From Ilyomonas sp963847085 (GTDB taxonomy: Bacteria > Bacteroidota > Bacteroidia > Chitinophagales > Chitinophagaceae), in NCBI GenBank assembly GCA_963847085.1, contig CAWJYO010000009.1, forward strand, positions 558,001-622,000: DNA of 64,000 nt, written 5' to 3'. The notes under the pieces were generated by a model that did no database searches, had not been told where the DNA came from, and worked only from the letters and a program-made list of their open reading frames with translations. Shown in pieces: positions 36,926-45,977 of this stretch. The position numbers and the translations under genes were made by a program. The first letter of the stretch is position 1; each line of letters begins with the position of its first letter.

Positions 36926-37666
36926 TCAAAATCCAATAGAATTGCCGCCATCAACCGGCAGCACAACGCCGGTAATGTATTTGGATGCATCGGATGCCAG
37001 AAATAAAGCCGCATCTCCTATATCGGCAGGATCACCTAAATGTCCCATCGGTGTTCTGCTCAATACTTTTCCTTTTCTTTCGGGATCGTTGTTCAGGGCT
37101 TTTGCACTCATATCAGTTGCAATAAATCCTGGTGCAATACAATTGACACGAATGCCTTTAGGTGAAAGCTCAGTTGCCATGGCTCTTGTCATTCCTTCAA
37201 CCGCTGCTTTTGATGCGGTGTAAGCAATCACTTTGGGCAAACCATATTGCGAAGCCATTGAACTAATGTTAATGATGCTTCCTTTTACGTTCTTTTTCAA
37301 CATGTGCTTCACTATTTCTCTCGACATAGTGAATACAGAGGTTACATTGGTGAGTAATATTTTTTGAAACTCTTCATCGCTCACATCAGCAAATTCTTTT
37401 TTTAAATTGATGCCTGCATTGTTTACTAAAATATCTATTTGCTGAAACCGGTTAGTCAACTCTTCAATCAGTTTTGGAATGTCCGCCAGTTCATTCAAAT
37501 CAAAGCGTACTGTCTCGCATAAAGCGCCGAATTGTTCTTTCGCAGCTGCTAATTTGTTTTCATCTCTCCCGATAATAATAGTTCTAACATTGTTTCTCAC
37601 AAATGTGTCTGCTATTGCCAACCCAATGCCCGATGCGCCGCCTGTTACAATTGCAGTTTTACTCAT
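36926..37666 (-). CDS. Short-chain dehydrogenase/reductase (SDR)
   Basis: 246 residues. TAIVTGGASGIGLAIAD is the TGxxxGxG NAD(P)-binding motif, ILVNNAG the NNAG motif, and SIINISSMASQYGLPKVIAYTASKAAV carries the catalytic Ser-Tyr-Lys (YTASK). RVNCIAPGFIATDMS and GVVLPVDGGNSIGF close a classical SDR. It is the first gene of the ten-gene minus-strand PUL operon, so it may reduce or oxidise a sugar or uronate released from glucuronoxylan (gluconate/fructuronate-type reductases are similar). That role is inferred from context only. It is cytoplasmic and intact. Confidence 0.88.
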   Translation of the reverse strand: MSKTAIVTGGASGIGLAIADTFVRNNVRTIIIGRDENKLAAAKEQFGALCETVRFDLNELADIPKLIEELTNRFQQIDILVNNAGINLKKEFADVSDEEFQKILLTNVTSVFTMSREIVKHMLKKNVKGSIINISSMASQYGLPKVIAYTASKAAVEGMTRAMATELSPKGIRVNCIAPGFIATDMSAKALNNDPERKGKVLSRTPMGHLGDPADIGDAALFLASDASKYITGVVLPVDGGNSIGF

Positions 37667-37972
37667 TGTGTAGTTTTGTGTGAATAGACTTTCAGATTAT
37701 GCACTGCTTATATTGATTCAATTACGCTTAATCGAGCAAGTCGCAAGCAATCAATAAAGCTCTTGCTGGCTTATGTAGAATAATAAAAATTATGCGCTTC
37801 TGTTGCAGGCAATCTGTATAGCACTATTCTTTCAACGAAAAGAAAAGCAATGTTAATAAAATAATTGCAACCGATTGCGTAAAATATTATTTTTACTTTT
37901 TTAAAACGACAATTGCTTGTAGTGCCCGTTTGTTTTTGCAGGAATTTTCCAACTGCCAATCAAAGAAATAAT
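37667..37972. promoter_or_regulatory. Divergent control region of the PUL
   Basis: This 306-base gap separates the ten-gene minus-strand operon from the plus-strand enzyme run. It has no convincing reading frame. It contains a LacI-type operator (37866-37879), very A/T-rich flanks (AAAATATTATTTTTACTTTTTT) and a reverse GCAAAAACAAA copy (37929-37939). A CGAGCAAG/CTTGC segment around 37732-37768 could form a weak hairpin. No canonical TAnnTTTG element is obvious. Confidence 0.5.
37866..37879. promoter_or_regulatory. LacI-type operator TGCAACCGATTGCG
   Basis: A near-palindrome with the central CG typical of LacI/GalR operators. It is nearly identical to sites at 39891, 50456 and 50588. It lies in the divergent region, about 94 bases upstream of the 37973 gene and about 200 bases upstream of the SDR start, so it could control both directions. 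Confidence 0.65.
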
Positions 37973-39841
37973 ATGAAACCAATTGCTGTTACTCTATTCC
38001 TATTCCTATGCCACTGCAGTTATGCGCAACGCTATCAAAATTTTAAAGTAGCGGTGTATTGCCGCGCGTATGAGGTTCGCCAAATGGGCGATACCAACCA
38101 TTATCTGAAACCATTATGGAATGAAATAGCAAGACAGCTAAAGGTTGATAAAGTGTATCTCGAAACACATCGTGATTTGATTGTAGTAAACCAGGATACC
38201 TTGAACATTGCCAAAAAATTTTTCAAAGACAGAGGTATTGAAATTGCAGGTGGCATTACCTTAACCATTAGTGAACCCAATCGGTTTCAAACTTTTTGTT
38301 ACAGCAATCCTGAAGACAGAAAGAAAGTAAAAGAACTGAGTGAATACACAGCCAAAAACTTCGATGAATTTATTCTGGATGATTTCTTTTTTACCAATTG
38401 CAAAGATGATGGTGCAATACAAGACAAAGGCGATAAAACCTGGACGCAGTATCGGTTGGCGCTGATGACAGACGCTGCTAAAACATTGATTGTTGGCCCT
38501 GCAAAAAGGGTAAATCCAAAAGTAAAAGTGGTAGTGAAATATCCCAACTGGTATGAGCATTTTGCCGGCATGGGCTTTAATCTTGAAACGGAGCCCAAAA
38601 TATTTGATGGCATTTATACCGGCACAGAAACAAGAGATGCGGTACTATCCGCACAACATCTGCAGCCTTATCTCGGGTATAATATCATTCGTTATTATGA
38701 AAATATAGCACCGGGCAGAAACGGCGGGGGCTGGGTGGATCCGTATGGCAGCAATTATTCCGACCGTTATGCAGAGCAGATCTGGATCACTTTATTTGCA
38801 AAAGCAAAAGAACAAACCTTGTTCGATTTCAGAAGCATTGCGAGACCGATTTACGCAACAGACCGTGCGCCGTGGCAAGGGCAACAAACCAGCTTTGACT
38901 TCGATGCCATGATGCAGCCACAAAGTTACAATGGCGGCGCTCCAACAAAGCCAACATCCATTGCAAGAGTGGCGGGTTATACGTTTGAAAAAGTTGATGC
39001 TTTTTTAGGAAAATTGGGTAATCCAATCGGTATCAAGAGTTATAAACCTTATCATTCTGTTGGTGAAGATTTTTTACAGAATTACCTAGGCATGATTGGC
39101 TTGCCAATGAATATGGAACCTGAATTTCCTGCCGCAGACAGAATTGTGTTGTTAACTGAAGAAGCCAAATTTGATACTCAGATTGTTGATAAAATAAAGA
39201 AGCAATTAACCGATGGCAAAACGGTTGTGATAACCTCCGGCTTGCTACATGCCATACAGGATAAACTGGCTGATATTGTTGAATTGCGTTACACCGACCG
39301 CAAGGCAATTGTACAGGATTATACTGCAGGTACCTTTGGAGCGATACACACAGACAGACCGATTTTAATTCCGCAAATACAATACATCACCAACGATTCA
39401 TGGGAAATTGTTTCGGGCATTAGCGGTGATAATGGCTTCCCAATTTTGCATGATGCCGCTTACTCAAAAGGCCATTTGTATGTGCTGACGATTCCTGACA
39501 ATTTTTCTGATTTGTATAATCTACCTGCAGAAGTCCTGAATAAAATAAGACAGGTATTGTGCAGTCATCTGAATGTACAAATGGAAGGCCCTTCCAAAAT
39601 AAGTTTGTATGTATATGACAACAATACTTTCATTGTTGAATCTTTTTTAGATAACGAACAAATCGTAAAAGTTGTTACGCCATCTACATTCAATGCGATT
39701 ACCGACATCAATACCAACGAAGAAATGAAAGGTGACGTACAAAAGGCCGGCTTTAGTTACATAGAGAAGAACCAAACTTCAAAGAACGTCTATTCGTTCA
39801 CGGTAAAACCACATTCGTTTCGGGTATTCAGAATGCAGTAA
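37973..39841 (+). CDS. Secreted PUL protein of unknown family, TIM-barrel glycosidase-like
   Basis: About 622 residues. It has a signal peptide (IAVTLFLFLCHCSYAQ) and then FKVAVYCRAYEVRQMGD. A probable alpha/beta barrel follows, with strands such as KVYLETHRDLIVV, GIEIAGGITLT, FDEFILDDFFFTNC (acidic pair at a strand end), KVVVKYPNWYEHF and YLGYNIIRYYENIAPG. A middle domain (PAADRIVLLTEEAKFDTQIVDKIKKQLTDGKTVVITSGLLHAI) resembles the trimerisation/amidotransferase-like fold of GH42-type enzymes, and a beta domain ends it. I cannot assign it to a numbered GH family. It leads the plus-strand enzyme run downstream of a LacI operator, which implies a role in xylan breakdown. ATG 37973 precedes the signal peptide. 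Confidence 0.6.
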   Translation: MKPIAVTLFLFLCHCSYAQRYQNFKVAVYCRAYEVRQMGDTNHYLKPLWNEIARQLKVDKVYLETHRDLIVVNQDTLNIAKKFFKDRGIEIAGGITLTISEPNRFQTFCYSNPEDRKKVKELSEYTAKNFDEFILDDFFFTNCKDDGAIQDKGDKTWTQYRLALMTDAAKTLIVGPAKRVNPKVKVVVKYPNWYEHFAGMGFNLETEPKIFDGIYTGTETRDAVLSAQHLQPYLGYNIIRYYENIAPGRNGGGWVDPYGSNYSDRYAEQIWITLFAKAKEQTLFDFRSIARPIYATDRAPWQGQQTSFDFDAMMQPQSYNGGAPTKPTSIARVAGYTFEKVDAFLGKLGNPIGIKSYKPYHSVGEDFLQNYLGMIGLPMNMEPEFPAADRIVLLTEEAKFDTQIVDKIKKQLTDGKTVVITSGLLHAIQDKLADIVELRYTDRKAIVQDYTAGTFGAIHTDRPILIPQIQYITNDSWEIVSGISGDNGFPILHDAAYSKGHLYVLTIPDNFSDLYNLPAEVLNKIRQVLCSHLNVQMEGPSKISLYVYDNNTFIVESFLDNEQIVKVVTPSTFNAITDINTNEEMKGDVQKAGFSYIEKNQTSKNVYSFTVKPHSFRVFRMQ

Positions 39842-39890
39842 ATGGAAATTAAATGGGATCGTACCCAAATGGAAGAATTTCGAAAAAAGA

Positions 39891-39904
39891 TGCAATCGGT
39901 TGCA
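39891..39904. promoter_or_regulatory. LacI-type operator TGCAATCGGTTGCA
   Basis: A near-perfect palindrome (TGCAAtCGgTTGCA), 50 bases after the 37973 gene and about 200 bases upstream of the GH43 start at 40104. It is the same element as at 37866, 50456 and 50588. Its presence implies a separate promoter for the GH43-GH9-GH51 group. Confidence 0.7.
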
Positions 39905-40103
39905 TTCGCTAAAAGAGTTCCTACTTTAACTTGTATAGGTCGGAACCTTATATCGGGGTTGTATCTCGAATGATGAAAATAATCTTCACCGTAGAAAAAG
40001 AAGGAGGCTTTTCTCTGGTGCACTTTACTTATAAAAATCAGGCAAATACAAATTGAAAACACAAACATCATCGCATTACTTTCTTACACGGAAAGCTTGC
40101 TAT

Positions 40104-41645
40104 ATGCGAATAAAAATAAGCGCCTTTACCTTCTGTTTATCGTTGATGTTATCCTTGTCTGCTGTTGCGCAAAATGTACACAGCGATAATGGCAATGGTA
40201 CTTATACCAATCCGCTTATTTCTGCAGATTTTCCAGACCCTGATGTAATACGTGTTGGAGATACTTACTATATGGTAACAACAACCATGTTTGTTTTCCC
40301 CGGTGTTACGGTGTTGAAATCTCACGACTTAGTGAACTGGGAATATTGCAGCAATGCAGTTGCAAGATTTGATTTCAGCAAGTGTTACGATCTGGATAGC
40401 TGCAACCGTTATGGGCACGGGCAATGGGCAACCAGCCTAAAATATCATAAAGGAAAATTTTACCTGTTATTTATTACGCTTAATGAAGGCGGCTTTGTCT
40501 GTACGGCAGATAAAGCTGAAGGTCCGTGGAAGATTACACATTTGCCAAAAGGTTTTTACGACCCCGGTTTGTTCTTTGATGACAACGGAAAAATTTACGT
40601 AGCGCAGGGCTACAGTAATATTTCAATCACGGAAGTAGATTCAAACCTTACACCTGTCAGTAAAGATTCTTTGGTGTTTGTTGGCAACATTCGCAAAGGT
40701 TTGGAAGGAACACACCTGTACAAACTGAATGATTATTATTACATGTATTCAACTTATGGCGGTTTAGATGGTATGCAGGTAGCATTGCGTTCCAAAAATA
40801 TCTATGGGCCCTATGAGCAAAAGCTGCTGTTGTACGATACAACACGAGGAATTAATTATGGCATACACCAGGGCGCATTGATTCAAACCCAAACCGGCGA
40901 ATGGTGGACGATTTTATTTGTGGATAGTGGCCCGTTTGGTCGCTTTCCTTCCCTGCAACCGGTAACCTGGATAGACGATTGGCCGATGATTGGAGCCAAT
41001 GGAAAGGCTGTTACAACCTATAAAAAACCGGCCGTTGGAAAAACATATCCCATTACCAACTTTCCAACGTCAGATGAATTTAATAAGAGCACATTGGGAA
41101 TACAATGGGGATGGAACCACAATGCCGATTCAACAAAATGGTCACTAACCCAAAAGCCGGGCTATTTAAGATTGATGACAGCCAGTGTAACATCCGATTT
41201 CAGAATGGCCCGCAACACACTTACGCAGCGGCCTTTTGCTAAACGCGATCAAAGCATTCCAACGATTGTAACCGCAAAAATAGAGATTAGCAACATGAAG
41301 GATGGCGACATCGCAGGTATCGCTGTGTTCCAGGATCCGTATGCATATATCGGGGTGGAGAAAAGGGGCAAAACCAAATATATCGTCATGGTGAATGATG
41401 GAAAAACAATCGACTCCATTGCCATCAATGCATCAACCATTTATCTAAGAACCATAGCATCCAACAAGAGCGGGAGAGCAAGCTTTGCATACAGTACCGA
41501 AAACAAAACATTCAAGTCATTGGGCAATGAACTGGAGATGAAATTCAGCCTGAAAATCTTTACCGGAAACAAATTTTGTTCGTTCAATTATGCAACAAAA
41601 AGTTTAGGTGGTTCTGTTGATGTTGACTGGTTCAGGGTTGAATAA
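40104..41645 (+). CDS. GH43 beta-xylosidase with C-terminal beta-sandwich
   Basis: About 513 residues. The signal peptide is FTFCLSLMLSLSAVAQ. The catalytic propeller shows YTNPLISADFPDPDVIRVGDTYYMVTTT (catalytic base in DPDV), GFYDPGLFFDDNGKIYVAQG and GLEGTHLYKLNDYYYMYSTYGG (probable acid glutamate). The C-terminal domain (about 335-513, FNKSTLGIQWGWNHNADSTKWSL ... GSVDVDWFRV) is the ConA-like GH43_C2 sandwich of GH43 xylosidases. It releases xylose or arabinose from side-chain-trimmed oligosaccharides. The first in-frame start, TTG at 40053, is not preferred over ATG 40104 at the signal peptide. Confidence 0.92.
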   Translation: MRIKISAFTFCLSLMLSLSAVAQNVHSDNGNGTYTNPLISADFPDPDVIRVGDTYYMVTTTMFVFPGVTVLKSHDLVNWEYCSNAVARFDFSKCYDLDSCNRYGHGQWATSLKYHKGKFYLLFITLNEGGFVCTADKAEGPWKITHLPKGFYDPGLFFDDNGKIYVAQGYSNISITEVDSNLTPVSKDSLVFVGNIRKGLEGTHLYKLNDYYYMYSTYGGLDGMQVALRSKNIYGPYEQKLLLYDTTRGINYGIHQGALIQTQTGEWWTILFVDSGPFGRFPSLQPVTWIDDWPMIGANGKAVTTYKKPAVGKTYPITNFPTSDEFNKSTLGIQWGWNHNADSTKWSLTQKPGYLRLMTASVTSDFRMARNTLTQRPFAKRDQSIPTIVTAKIEISNMKDGDIAGIAVFQDPYAYIGVEKRGKTKYIVMVNDGKTIDSIAINASTIYLRTIASNKSGRASFAYSTENKTFKSLGNELEMKFSLKIFTGNKFCSFNYATKSLGGSVDVDWFRVE

Positions 41646-41701
41646 CAAATACAAAAATTACAAAACACAATTCAGTAACAAAATAAACTTTCAGAGCCAT
41701 T

Positions 41702-44245
41702 ATGAAATCTATTCAGATAATCAAAAATTGGATGGTGCTTACCTGCTTTGCATTCCTTTGCAATGCAGCATCCGCACAAAAATTACAGCTCAACGATTCG
41801 GGTTATTTTGAAAAGAAGGGCGTAAATGTGCTTGTGTTCAGCTATGAATACAGCGGCATGTTCTTCGACGAAAAAACATCAGCTATTGAACTCATTCATC
41901 ACGGTGTGCGCACGGCAACCGGCGGCGCTGTACGATTGCAAAACACACCTGAGCAATGGGATCTGATACCCAAAATGATAAGTCGCAAGGTGGATAAACA
42001 AAACAATAGCATTGAAGTTGTGTTGCGTTATGAGCAGTTTGATTTTAATTCAAAAGTGATTGTTACTGCTAAAGATAATGGCGTTGAAATCAATGTTTAT
42101 CTGGATAAACCGGTTCCCCAAAAACTGGTTGGCAATGCTGGTTTTAATTTTGAATTTCTTCCTTCTGTTTATTTCGAAAAGACGTTTTTGGCAGATGGAA
42201 AGCCCGGCCGTTTTCCACTCTATCCTTCCGATTCCACTAACATCGAACCCATCAGCAAAAAGATTCGGCAGTTCGGTGGTCACACCACGTTTGACGACCG
42301 GGGTCGCGGTGAATTTATTGTGCCTTCCTGCTTCGCTTCAGGCAAAACGATAGTGCTCGCGCCTGAAGACGACGAACGCAGAGTGAAGATTGTTTCGCAA
42401 ACAGAGGATGAAAATCTCATGTTGTTTGATGGCCGCAACCTCGCACAAAACGGCTGGTATATAGTGCGCAGTCTATTCCCCGCCAACAAAACCGGCAAAG
42501 TGCTGACATGGTATGTGGAACCATACGCAATCCCGAACTGGAAAAGAAAACCGGTGATCCAGTTCTCGCAGGTGGGCTACAACCCCCAACAGGAAAAGAT
42601 AGCCGTGTTTGAATTGGATAAAAATGACACGCCCCTAAAAACGGCAACGCTATATCAGGCAACAGCCGATGGACAACTCGTTAAGAAATATGAAGCACAG
42701 GTAAAACCTTGGGGAATGTACCTGCGATACAATTATGCGAAAGCCGATTTCAGTTCGGTAAGGGAGCCGGGCTTGTATTACATTCAATACGGCGACCAAA
42801 AAACAAACACGTTTTCAATCAGCAATGATGTGTATAACAATATCTGGCATCCTACATTGGATGTTTGGTTTCCTGTGCAGATGGACCACATGGAAGTGAA
42901 TGAAGCTTACCGCGTATGGCATGGCGCGCCGTTCCTCGACGATGCATTGCAAGCGCCTACCAACTGGCAGCATTTTGATGGGTATAGCATGGGCCCATCC
43001 ACACAAACCAAATATAAGCCTTACGAACACATACCTGGCCTTGCTGTGGGGGGCTGGTTTGATGCAGGCGATTTTGACATTCAAACCGGCTCTCATTGCG
43101 ATGCTGTGCTAAGCTTAGTGGATACATGGGAAAAGTTTAAGCCAACACGAGATGAAACGTTTATTGATTATACAACAAAGTATGTGGACATCCATCGCCC
43201 CGATGGGATGCCCGATATATTGCAACAGATCAAACACGGCACTTTGAATATGGTGGCGCAGGTTAAAAATATTGGTCATCCGGTACGTGGTATTGTTGTG
43301 CCCAATCTGCACCAATATCATCATCTCGGCGATGCCATTAATGAAACGGATAACCTGTTGTATGATTCAACATTAAAGCCGTATGAAGTAAAGGGCAATC
43401 GTAGCGGCACGATGGATGACCGCTGGGCTTTTACAGAGCGCACAACGTTTCTTGATTATTTTACTGCTGCCGCATTGGCTGCTGCAAGCCGCGCACTGAA
43501 AGGCTTTGATGATTCGTTGTCGCAGCAAAGTTTGTTCTATGCAAAACAGTTGTGGCGCGAAGATGACAGCATTGCCAAAATGGATACATCTGGATTTTCA
43601 AAGCGGTTTGGAAACAGCCTTAAAATGTCTGCTGCATTGCAATTGTACATCACCACAAAAGATGAACAATATGCAAGGGTATTTAAAGATGCAGTGTGGC
43701 AATCGCTTGACCGGTTTGTAGAATATGCCATGCAGCCGGCCTTGCAGGCAGTGCCTTACATGGATGATGTTTATAAAAGCAAGCTTCGCAGTTATGTGGT
43801 GAAGTATAAAGCTGTATGTGATAATTATGCGAAACAAAACCCTTATGGTGTTCCCGTAGCAAACGGCGGCTGGGGCGGTAGCGGTAATGTTGTCAATTTT
43901 GCCACCGCTAATTATTATGCTCACCGTTTTTATCCTGATGTGATTGATGCCGAATATGTTTACAAAGGGTTGAATTATATTTTCGGTTGTCATCCTTATT
44001 CTAATCTTTCTTTTGTTTCTTCTGTGGGAACAAAATCAAAGAAAGTTACCTACGGAAACAACCGTGCAAACTTCAGTTTTATTGCCGGTGGTATTGTTCC
44101 AGGCATCCTCATCATCAAGCCTGATTTTCCTGAAAACAAAGAAGATTGGCCGTTCTTCTGGGGTGAAAATGAAGTAACTGTTGGCGGTTGTGCCGATTAT
44201 ATTTTATTGGGAAACGCAGCTCAGGCGTTGGCTACTGGTAAATAA
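41702..44245 (+). CDS. GH9 family glycoside hydrolase, secreted
   Basis: 847 residues. After a signal peptide (WMVLTCFAFLCNAASAQ) comes an N-terminal beta region and an Ig-like CelD_N domain (QFSQVGYNPQQEKIAVFEL ... GLYYIQYG). The (alpha/alpha)6 barrel follows with GGWFDAGDFDIQTG (catalytic nucleophile/base aspartates in DAGD), GVPVANGGWGGSGNVVNFATANYYAH and the acid glutamate in FFWGENEVTVGG. GH9 enzymes are mostly endoglucanases or exo-glucosidases, but many PUL members act on mixed or unknown glycans, so xylan-side activity here is inferred. It is larger than minimal GH9 because of the extra N-terminal domain. Confidence 0.88.
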   Translation: MKSIQIIKNWMVLTCFAFLCNAASAQKLQLNDSGYFEKKGVNVLVFSYEYSGMFFDEKTSAIELIHHGVRTATGGAVRLQNTPEQWDLIPKMISRKVDKQNNSIEVVLRYEQFDFNSKVIVTAKDNGVEINVYLDKPVPQKLVGNAGFNFEFLPSVYFEKTFLADGKPGRFPLYPSDSTNIEPISKKIRQFGGHTTFDDRGRGEFIVPSCFASGKTIVLAPEDDERRVKIVSQTEDENLMLFDGRNLAQNGWYIVRSLFPANKTGKVLTWYVEPYAIPNWKRKPVIQFSQVGYNPQQEKIAVFELDKNDTPLKTATLYQATADGQLVKKYEAQVKPWGMYLRYNYAKADFSSVREPGLYYIQYGDQKTNTFSISNDVYNNIWHPTLDVWFPVQMDHMEVNEAYRVWHGAPFLDDALQAPTNWQHFDGYSMGPSTQTKYKPYEHIPGLAVGGWFDAGDFDIQTGSHCDAVLSLVDTWEKFKPTRDETFIDYTTKYVDIHRPDGMPDILQQIKHGTLNMVAQVKNIGHPVRGIVVPNLHQYHHLGDAINETDNLLYDSTLKPYEVKGNRSGTMDDRWAFTERTTFLDYFTAAALAAASRALKGFDDSLSQQSLFYAKQLWREDDSIAKMDTSGFSKRFGNSLKMSAALQLYITTKDEQYARVFKDAVWQSLDRFVEYAMQPALQAVPYMDDVYKSKLRSYVVKYKAVCDNYAKQNPYGVPVANGGWGGSGNVVNFATANYYAHRFYPDVIDAEYVYKGLNYIFGCHPYSNLSFVSSVGTKSKKVTYGNNRANFSFIAGGIVPGILIIKPDFPENKEDWPFFWGENEVTVGGCADYILLGNAAQALATGK

Positions 44246-44305
44246 GGATTTGCTGAAGAACAGGATACGATGTTTGCTAAGTTTGGTTTTGCCACTTTTT
44301 TTAAC

Positions 44306-44320
44306 AAGGTTCGGAACCTT
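44306..44320. promoter_or_regulatory. Palindrome AAGGTTCGGAACCTT
   Basis: Two perfect 7-base arms around one G, located 36 bases before the GH51 start. A closely related half-lost form, ATAGGTCGGAACCTTAT, occurs at 39934-39950 before the GH43 gene. The sites may be a second operator, or short members of the GTTCC/GGAAC repeat family. The loop is too short for an ordinary terminator hairpin. Confidence 0.3.
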
Positions 44321-44356
44321 AATAATTCACTGCTTTTATTCAAATAAACAATTGCC

Positions 44357-45895
44357 ATGAAAAAGCTACTGTTCTCATTCTTATCATTCTTTCCCTTTTT
44401 GCTTTTAGCACAAAACGCTACCATCAAAATTGATGTTGACAGAACTATCGGTAACATTGACCCCAATATTTATGGCGTGTTTATGGAGCCTATTCATCTC
44501 AACGGGGCGAGGATGGGACTGCCCGATACGGTTGATTTCAATACGCTGTATGGCAATTTATATGATCCTGCTTCTCCGCTGGCCAATGAAGATGGATTTA
44601 GGAAAGATTACATTGATGCACTGAAAGAATTAAAGGTTACCAACATGCGCTGGCCTGGTGGTAATTTTTTGATGGGATATGACTGGAAAGATGGCATTGG
44701 CCTTAAAGATCAGCGTCCTGTACGCATCAATCTTGCCTGGGGCGGAAAAGACAATAACCACGTTGGCACAGATGAATGGATGAAGCTCAACAAAGCCATT
44801 GGAAGCGAAAACGTGGTGGCCGTCAACCTCGGTTTGGGTTCTATTTTAGATGCTGCTTACTGGGTTGAATATTGCAACTACAAAGGCGGCACTTACTATT
44901 CGGATTTGCGTGCAAAAAACGGCCATGCACAACCCTACGGTGTGAAAATCTGGGACCTCGGCAATGAAGTTGATGGCTTGCCTTGGGAGCTTGGGCATAA
45001 GAACGCACAGGATTATGTAGAGACGGCAAGAGAAGCAGCCAAAGCAATGCGAGCGGTTGACAATACCATTCAACTGGTGGGCTCAGGCTCATCATATTAC
45101 GAGCCAACCAATAAGTGGTTCGACTGGAATCGTACGGTGCTGGAAGGAATCGGCGACAAGATCAATTATCTTTCTATTCACCGGTACTGGGAAGGCGGAT
45201 CGCCTGACAACTACAACCAATATATGGGCAATGGCGCGATGGATTTTGATGAAAAAATTCAACTGGTGGCCAACCAGATTCAGTCGGCAAGGGCGAAGAT
45301 GAATTTTAAAAATCCCATCTATCTCTCGGTGGATGAATGGGGAACCTTCAGCAGGAATTTTATGGGTGTGTTGCCGGTAGCAGAATGTTTGAATTCTTTC
45401 GTTCGCCATGCCGATGTGGTGAAGATGGGCAACTATACGATGGCAACTTCCCTGCTGTCAAGCGATCCTAAAAAGGGCACTTTCAAATCGCCCCTATTTT
45501 ATACGTTCAAACTGTTTTCCAACAATTGCCTTGGCACTTCCGTAGATACCTATGTAGCTTCTGATACGTTCAGCACAGAATTGTATAAAAACATTCCTTA
45601 CCTCGATGCAACTGCGGTATATTCAAAAGATAGCCATACTGTGGTGATTAATGTAGTGAATAAAAGCATGGACAAAGCCATCACAACAGATATTGTTTGC
45701 AGTTCCTGCCATTTCTCAAACCAAGCGGAAGCAAGCGTTGTCAGCAGCGACGACACGAAAGCCGTGTTTTCGTTCGATAAACAATCTCAATACATACCAG
45801 TAAAAAAAGAGGCAAAACCAAACGGAAACACAATCACATTCACATTTCCACCACATTCTTTTACACAACTGAAAGCAAGCATCAGCACTAAATAA
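44357..45895 (+). CDS. GH51 alpha-L-arabinofuranosidase (short form)
   Basis: 512 residues with a signal peptide (LLFSFLSFFPFLLLAQ). Motifs include IDPNIYGVFMEPI, LKVTNMRWPGGNFLMGYDWKDGIG, GVKIWDLGNEVDGLPW (acid/base glutamate), YLSIHRYWEG and IYLSVDEWGTFSRN (nucleophile glutamate). A C-terminal beta domain ends at FPPHSFTQLKAS. Arrangement and length fit classical GH51 AbfA, releasing terminal arabinofuranose from arabinoxylan. It follows GH9 on the same strand and is followed by an FG-GAP lipoprotein. It is intact. Confidence 0.93.
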   Translation: MKKLLFSFLSFFPFLLLAQNATIKIDVDRTIGNIDPNIYGVFMEPIHLNGARMGLPDTVDFNTLYGNLYDPASPLANEDGFRKDYIDALKELKVTNMRWPGGNFLMGYDWKDGIGLKDQRPVRINLAWGGKDNNHVGTDEWMKLNKAIGSENVVAVNLGLGSILDAAYWVEYCNYKGGTYYSDLRAKNGHAQPYGVKIWDLGNEVDGLPWELGHKNAQDYVETAREAAKAMRAVDNTIQLVGSGSSYYEPTNKWFDWNRTVLEGIGDKINYLSIHRYWEGGSPDNYNQYMGNGAMDFDEKIQLVANQIQSARAKMNFKNPIYLSVDEWGTFSRNFMGVLPVAECLNSFVRHADVVKMGNYTMATSLLSSDPKKGTFKSPLFYTFKLFSNNCLGTSVDTYVASDTFSTELYKNIPYLDATAVYSKDSHTVVINVVNKSMDKAITTDIVCSSCHFSNQAEASVVSSDDTKAVFSFDKQSQYIPVKKEAKPNGNTITFTFPPHSFTQLKASISTK

Positions 45896-45925
45896 TTTTG
45901 ATGAAAACAAAGGCATACGCTTGCC

Positions 45926-45933
45926 TATATTTG
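45926..45933 (+). promoter_or_regulatory. TATATTTG -7 element upstream of the FG-GAP gene
   Basis: An exact TAnnTTTG match 44 bases before ATG 45978, preceded by a TTTG at 45897-45900 with a 25-base spacer (longer than the usual 19-21). It suggests an independent start for the FG-GAP lipoprotein after GH51. Confidence 0.35.
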
Positions 45934-45977
45934 TTTAGATGCAACCAGTGTATCATCACCACTTCTATCGTGCCGTT

